Source: Pseudobdellovibrionaceae bacterium
Lineage (GTDB): Bacteria; Bdellovibrionota; Bdellovibrionia; Bdellovibrionales; Bdellovibrionaceae
Assembly: GCA_019637875.1 (NCBI GenBank)
Contig: JAHBUW010000001.1
Location: 434,001 to 498,000 of the forward strand
Length of the DNA: 64,000 bases
Direction of reading: 5' to 3'
Below the pieces are notes generated by a model. That model had not been told where the DNA came from, made no database searches, and saw only the letters and a list, made by a program, of their open reading frames with translations. A program made the position numbers and the translations under genes. Below, one piece after another: positions 61,782-64,000 of the stretch; the first letter of the stretch is position 1; each line of letters begins with the position of its first letter.

Positions 61782-62924
61782 TTAGAAGAAGAGTTGCAGT
61801 TGGATTTCCGGGTGAACCGCGACGGAGTTTTTGTAAACCGCAGTGAAATCAAGCTTCGGATCTTTCTTCATGTACTCGTTGTACACCTGATTGTAGGCGG
61901 AACGCGTGATGTTCGTGAAGTAGCCCGTCGCCGACAAACCGAACTGAATGTAACCGCCTTCGAAGCGGTAGGCCGTTGACGCTCCGAAGTGATAATTCGG
62001 ATAGCGATAGTTAAGACCGATCGCGCCGAACTCCAGCGCCACGCGCGTGTGCGGGGTCGTCGCGATTTCTTGCAGCGTCGTGAAGCTCAGTTGTCCTTGC
62101 GGCTCGCTGTCGTTGAAGCTCCAGCGCTTCAGCGAGAACGGCACGTCCATGTTCATGAAGTGCATATAGTTGAGGGACCAGTGGATCCGGTGAAAACGGC
62201 TGACCCGTGATCGGTAGTTCAGCCAAAGCGATCCCGCCTCCATCTTATAGAGCTTGCCGATTTCGGGATTGTCTTTGAAGTAGCTCGCCTGAAAACCCCA
62301 GCTTTCCGCTTTCTGCGGATCCGCTTGAAAGCGCAGGCTCAGGTTGTTCATGTTGTAAAAGCCCAAGAGCCACGGACTAACCGCGACCGTGTAGCGGTCC
62401 GACAGACCGACGCCGACCACCATCGTGCCGAATGTCGTCTCGCCCTTTTCGAGCGTCGATACGGCCGGGGTCATGAGATGACCCATGGTGAAACCCGCCG
62501 AAATCTTGCGCCGCTTTTTCTTGTCTTGGTTTACGACGGCGATCCCGGTGTCGTGGCTCACGCCGTTGGCCTCTTCGCTTGCGGCCTTGGGCTTCGTCCG
62601 TGGCTTGGGTTTCGGCGCGGCTGGCCGTGGCGGAGCCTCTTCCGTCAACGGAGCTTCGGTGGGAGGGGGAGTTTCGGCGGCGTTCGTTGCGGGGGCGGGG
62701 GCGGGCGCGTCGGCTTCGGGCGCAGCCTCGGGTTCGGGTTCGCTCGGCGTCGCCACCGCGGCGGGCGGCGTGGGGGCCTGCGGAGGCTGAGCAGGCTCAC
62801 CCTCGCCTTCGAACATCGGGATCTCGTCACCGATTTCGGGAAGCTGCGCAGAGGCGGGACTCGCGCCCAGCAGCAGGAAAATCAAGAAGGGTGCGGCCCA
62901 GAGGACCGACGGGAGTTTCTTCAC
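61782..62924 (-). CDS. Outer-membrane beta-barrel protein with proline-rich N-terminal region
   Basis: A signal peptide (residues 1-26, ending ASAQ) is followed by a Pro/Ala/Glu-rich, disordered stretch (about 30-115). From about 140 to 380 there are many amphipathic strands (FHRIHWSLNYMHFMNMDVPF, YIQFGLSATGYFTN), ending in IQLQLFF with a terminal aromatic. This is the pattern of a 10-14 strand barrel. The Pro-rich part may span the periplasm. Family not recognised. Confidence 0.68.
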   Translation of the reverse strand: MKKLPSVLWAAPFLIFLLLGASPASAQLPEIGDEIPMFEGEGEPAQPPQAPTPPAAVATPSEPEPEAAPEADAPAPAPATNAAETPPPTEAPLTEEAPPRPAAPKPKPRTKPKAASEEANGVSHDTGIAVVNQDKKKRRKISAGFTMGHLMTPAVSTLEKGETTFGTMVVGVGLSDRYTVAVSPWLLGFYNMNNLSLRFQADPQKAESWGFQASYFKDNPEIGKLYKMEAGSLWLNYRSRVSRFHRIHWSLNYMHFMNMDVPFSLKRWSFNDSEPQGQLSFTTLQEIATTPHTRVALEFGAIGLNYRYPNYHFGASTAYRFEGGYIQFGLSATGYFTNITRSAYNQVYNEYMKKDPKLDFTAVYKNSVAVHPEIQLQLFF

Positions 62925-63007
62925 AGGAACTTCAGAATCTCATGACGACGAAAAACCGGGGAGACCGGTGATGACGAAACGGGACCTGAGTCGCAGGACG
63001 GAAGACC

Positions 63008-63060
63008 CCAAGACCTACTGGAGGCCTTGAGTTGTGAATGAGTCCAAGACCTACTGGAGG
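63008..63060 (-). repeat. Tandem duplication of the hpt 3' end
   Basis: CCAAGACCTACTGGAGG occurs at 63008-63024 and 63044-63060, a 36-bp period. The right copy is the last part of hpt with its stop. It also forms a perfect 11-bp stem (63042-63052 with 63058-63068) across the stop codon. The left copy pairs less well. Confidence 0.7.
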
Positions 63061-63578
63061 TCTTGGACTTGCGCGATGTAAGGCAGGTTGCGGTATTGGC
63101 CTTGGTAGTCCAGGCCGTAGCCGACGACGAAGTCGTTGGGGATTTTGAAGCCGACGAAATCCACTTCGCAGGGGACTTTCAAAGCGTCGGGTTTTTCCAA
63201 GAGCGTGACGGTCGTGAGCGAAGCGGGCTTACGCGCACCGAGAGTCGACTTCAGGTAGTTCATGGTCAGGCCCGTGTCGACGATGTCTTCGACGAGCAGA
63301 ACGTGTTTGCCCTCGATGGGATGGGTCAGATCCAAGGTCACTTTCACTTCACCCGAAGAGCTCGTGCCGGTGTAGCTCGAAACTCCGAAAAACTCACAGG
63401 TCACATCGGTGCGAATCTTACGGATCAGATCCGAGTAGAACATGAACGAGCCTTTGAGCACGCAGACCGCGACGACATCTTTGCCGTCGAATTTTTTAGT
63501 GAGGGCTTCGCCCAGCTCGCTGATTTTCGCCTGGATTTTTTCGGCACTGATGTACGGAGAGATTTTCAGGTTTTGCAT
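63051..63578 (-). CDS. hpt: Hypoxanthine phosphoribosyltransferase
   Basis: Hpt salvages hypoxanthine to IMP (and guanine to GMP). The PRPP-binding motif is VLLVEDIVDTGLTMNYL. The PPi loop region VCVLKGSFMFYSDLIR and FVGFKIPNDFVVGYGLDYQ (purine-binding) are also present. ATG 63578 gives 175 residues, normal for the family; an upstream in-frame reading would add eight residues without a family match. The stop codon lies within an 11-bp hairpin and a tandem copy of the gene end follows. Confidence 0.96.
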   Translation of the reverse strand: MQNLKISPYISAEKIQAKISELGEALTKKFDGKDVVAVCVLKGSFMFYSDLIRKIRTDVTCEFFGVSSYTGTSSSGEVKVTLDLTHPIEGKHVLLVEDIVDTGLTMNYLKSTLGARKPASLTTVTLLEKPDALKVPCEVDFVGFKIPNDFVVGYGLDYQGQYRNLPYIAQVQDLQ

Positions 63579-63645
63579 GCGGCCCCCACTGTGAACTCCC
63601 AAACTGCCCGAGAGCCAAGGGGACGGTCAAGCCCTGGAACCCGCG

Positions 63646-64000
63646 TTAGCGACCGGCGGGTGGGGCGGGGGGCGCAGGCGTCCCCGGGCGGCCTGACTCG
63701 GCGCCCGATTCGAAGTCGACAAGCATGACGAAATCCGATTGCCGCTGTTTGAAGTCGGGCATGCGGAAAATGCGCAGAAATTGGGTCGGCGTCATCGCCG
63801 TTTCGTCGTATTGGGGTACGCGCGGCAGATTCAGAACGATCAGGAGGCCCGCCTGCGGAGGAATGGCGAACTCGGCGGGGCCGAAAGCCTTTTGCACGAT
63901 GCCCTGGCTGAATTCGGGCGACTCGTGCAGGCTGCGCAGAATTTCGATTTCGCCCCGTAAAAGACCGTTGTCGCTGCCACGAAGCGACAAGCGGGTCGTC
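63646..64000 (-). CDS. Unknown protein, C-terminal part (5' end outside window)
   Basis: The frame is open to the window edge on the minus strand, so the start lies beyond base 64000. The visible 118 residues include a hydrophobic-polar mixed segment (FAIPPQAGLLIVLNLPRVP), FKQRQSDFVMLVDFESG, and a Pro-rich C-terminus (GTPAPPAPPAG). I do not recognise a family. It ends about 70 bp upstream of the hpt start on the same strand, so the two may share a transcript. Confidence 0.5.
   Translation of the reverse strand, partial: TTRLSLRGSDNGLLRGEIEILRSLHESPEFSQGIVQKAFGPAEFAIPPQAGLLIVLNLPRVPQYDETAMTPTQFLRIFRMPDFKQRQSDFVMLVDFESGAESGRPGTPAPPAPPAGR

Noticed and set aside
1-64000. tRNA or rRNA genes, prophage, insertion sequence, integrase or restriction-modification genes
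   Set aside because: None was recognised on either strand; the tail-fibre-like protein has no phage neighbours.

Overview
The window reads as a chromosomal segment of a Gram-negative, motile, GC-rich (by eye) bacterium, most likely in the Bdellovibrionota (Bdellovibrio-like). The pointers are a single flagellar export block ordered fliL-M-N-O-P-Q-R-flhB-A-F-G-fliA, a Flp/Tad-type pilus split over two places, small TM-HAMP proteins, a large secreted tail-fibre-like protein carrying a GSTQTTAA motif, and lysine/alanine-rich tails on several nucleic-acid-binding proteins. The taxonomic call is inference: there is no rRNA or tRNA gene here to anchor it. Genes are packed tightly, often overlap by 4 bases, and no gap exceeds 300 bp.

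Layout. 1-11,052: flagellar switch, export gate, placement factors and sigma-28 in one plus-strand run, closed by a strong terminator. 11,053-11,240: intergenic palindromic repeats built on GGTACC. 11,241-16,333: glutamine amidotransferase, RpoH-like sigma factor and PHA-system protein (minus), then aspS and a small unknown (plus). 16,433-20,105 (minus): CpaF ATPase, secretin and a receiver-histidine kinase. 20,186-23,833 (plus): a secreted protein with a methionine-rich repeat tail, and an amidohydrolase. 23,815-26,680 (minus): a six-gene pilin operon with Flp pilin, TadE/TadG-like and CpaB-like proteins. 26,878-27,450: histone H1-like protein. 27,597-32,153 (plus): folD, phytase-like esterase, rlmI and a dicarboxylate/amino-acid symporter. 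32,202-44,907: coiled-coil and envelope unknowns around rfaE2-RDD-rsmE-prmA, rluB and an SRAP DNA-crosslink protein. 44,957-48,774: dsbD, then motAB. 48,813-52,877: TorF-like barrel, DnaQ-WYL fusion, and an operon of a response-regulator diguanylate cyclase, a signal peptidase II fused to a TM-HAMP module, and a second TM-HAMP protein. 52,938-57,332: dacB, lytic transglycosylase, SDR protein. 57,340-60,351: tail-fibre-like surface protein. 60,382-64,000 (minus): M14 carboxypeptidase, barrel protein, hpt and a partial unknown.

How it fits together. Flagellar assembly (1-11 kb) and a stator pair (47-49 kb) account for swimming; FlhF and MotB both depart from the usual motifs. The two Tad blocks together supply an outer-membrane channel, a motor ATPase, a pilin and minor pilins, but the inner-membrane platform and prepilin peptidase are not in the window. 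DacB, the lytic transglycosylase, DsbD, the M14 peptidase, RfaE2 and several barrel proteins are envelope functions. The best candidate for a system not described before is 50,451-52,877, where lipoprotein maturation (LspA), a HAMP signalling module and c-di-GMP synthesis sit in one tight operon. The second is the methionine-rich secreted protein between the two Tad blocks.
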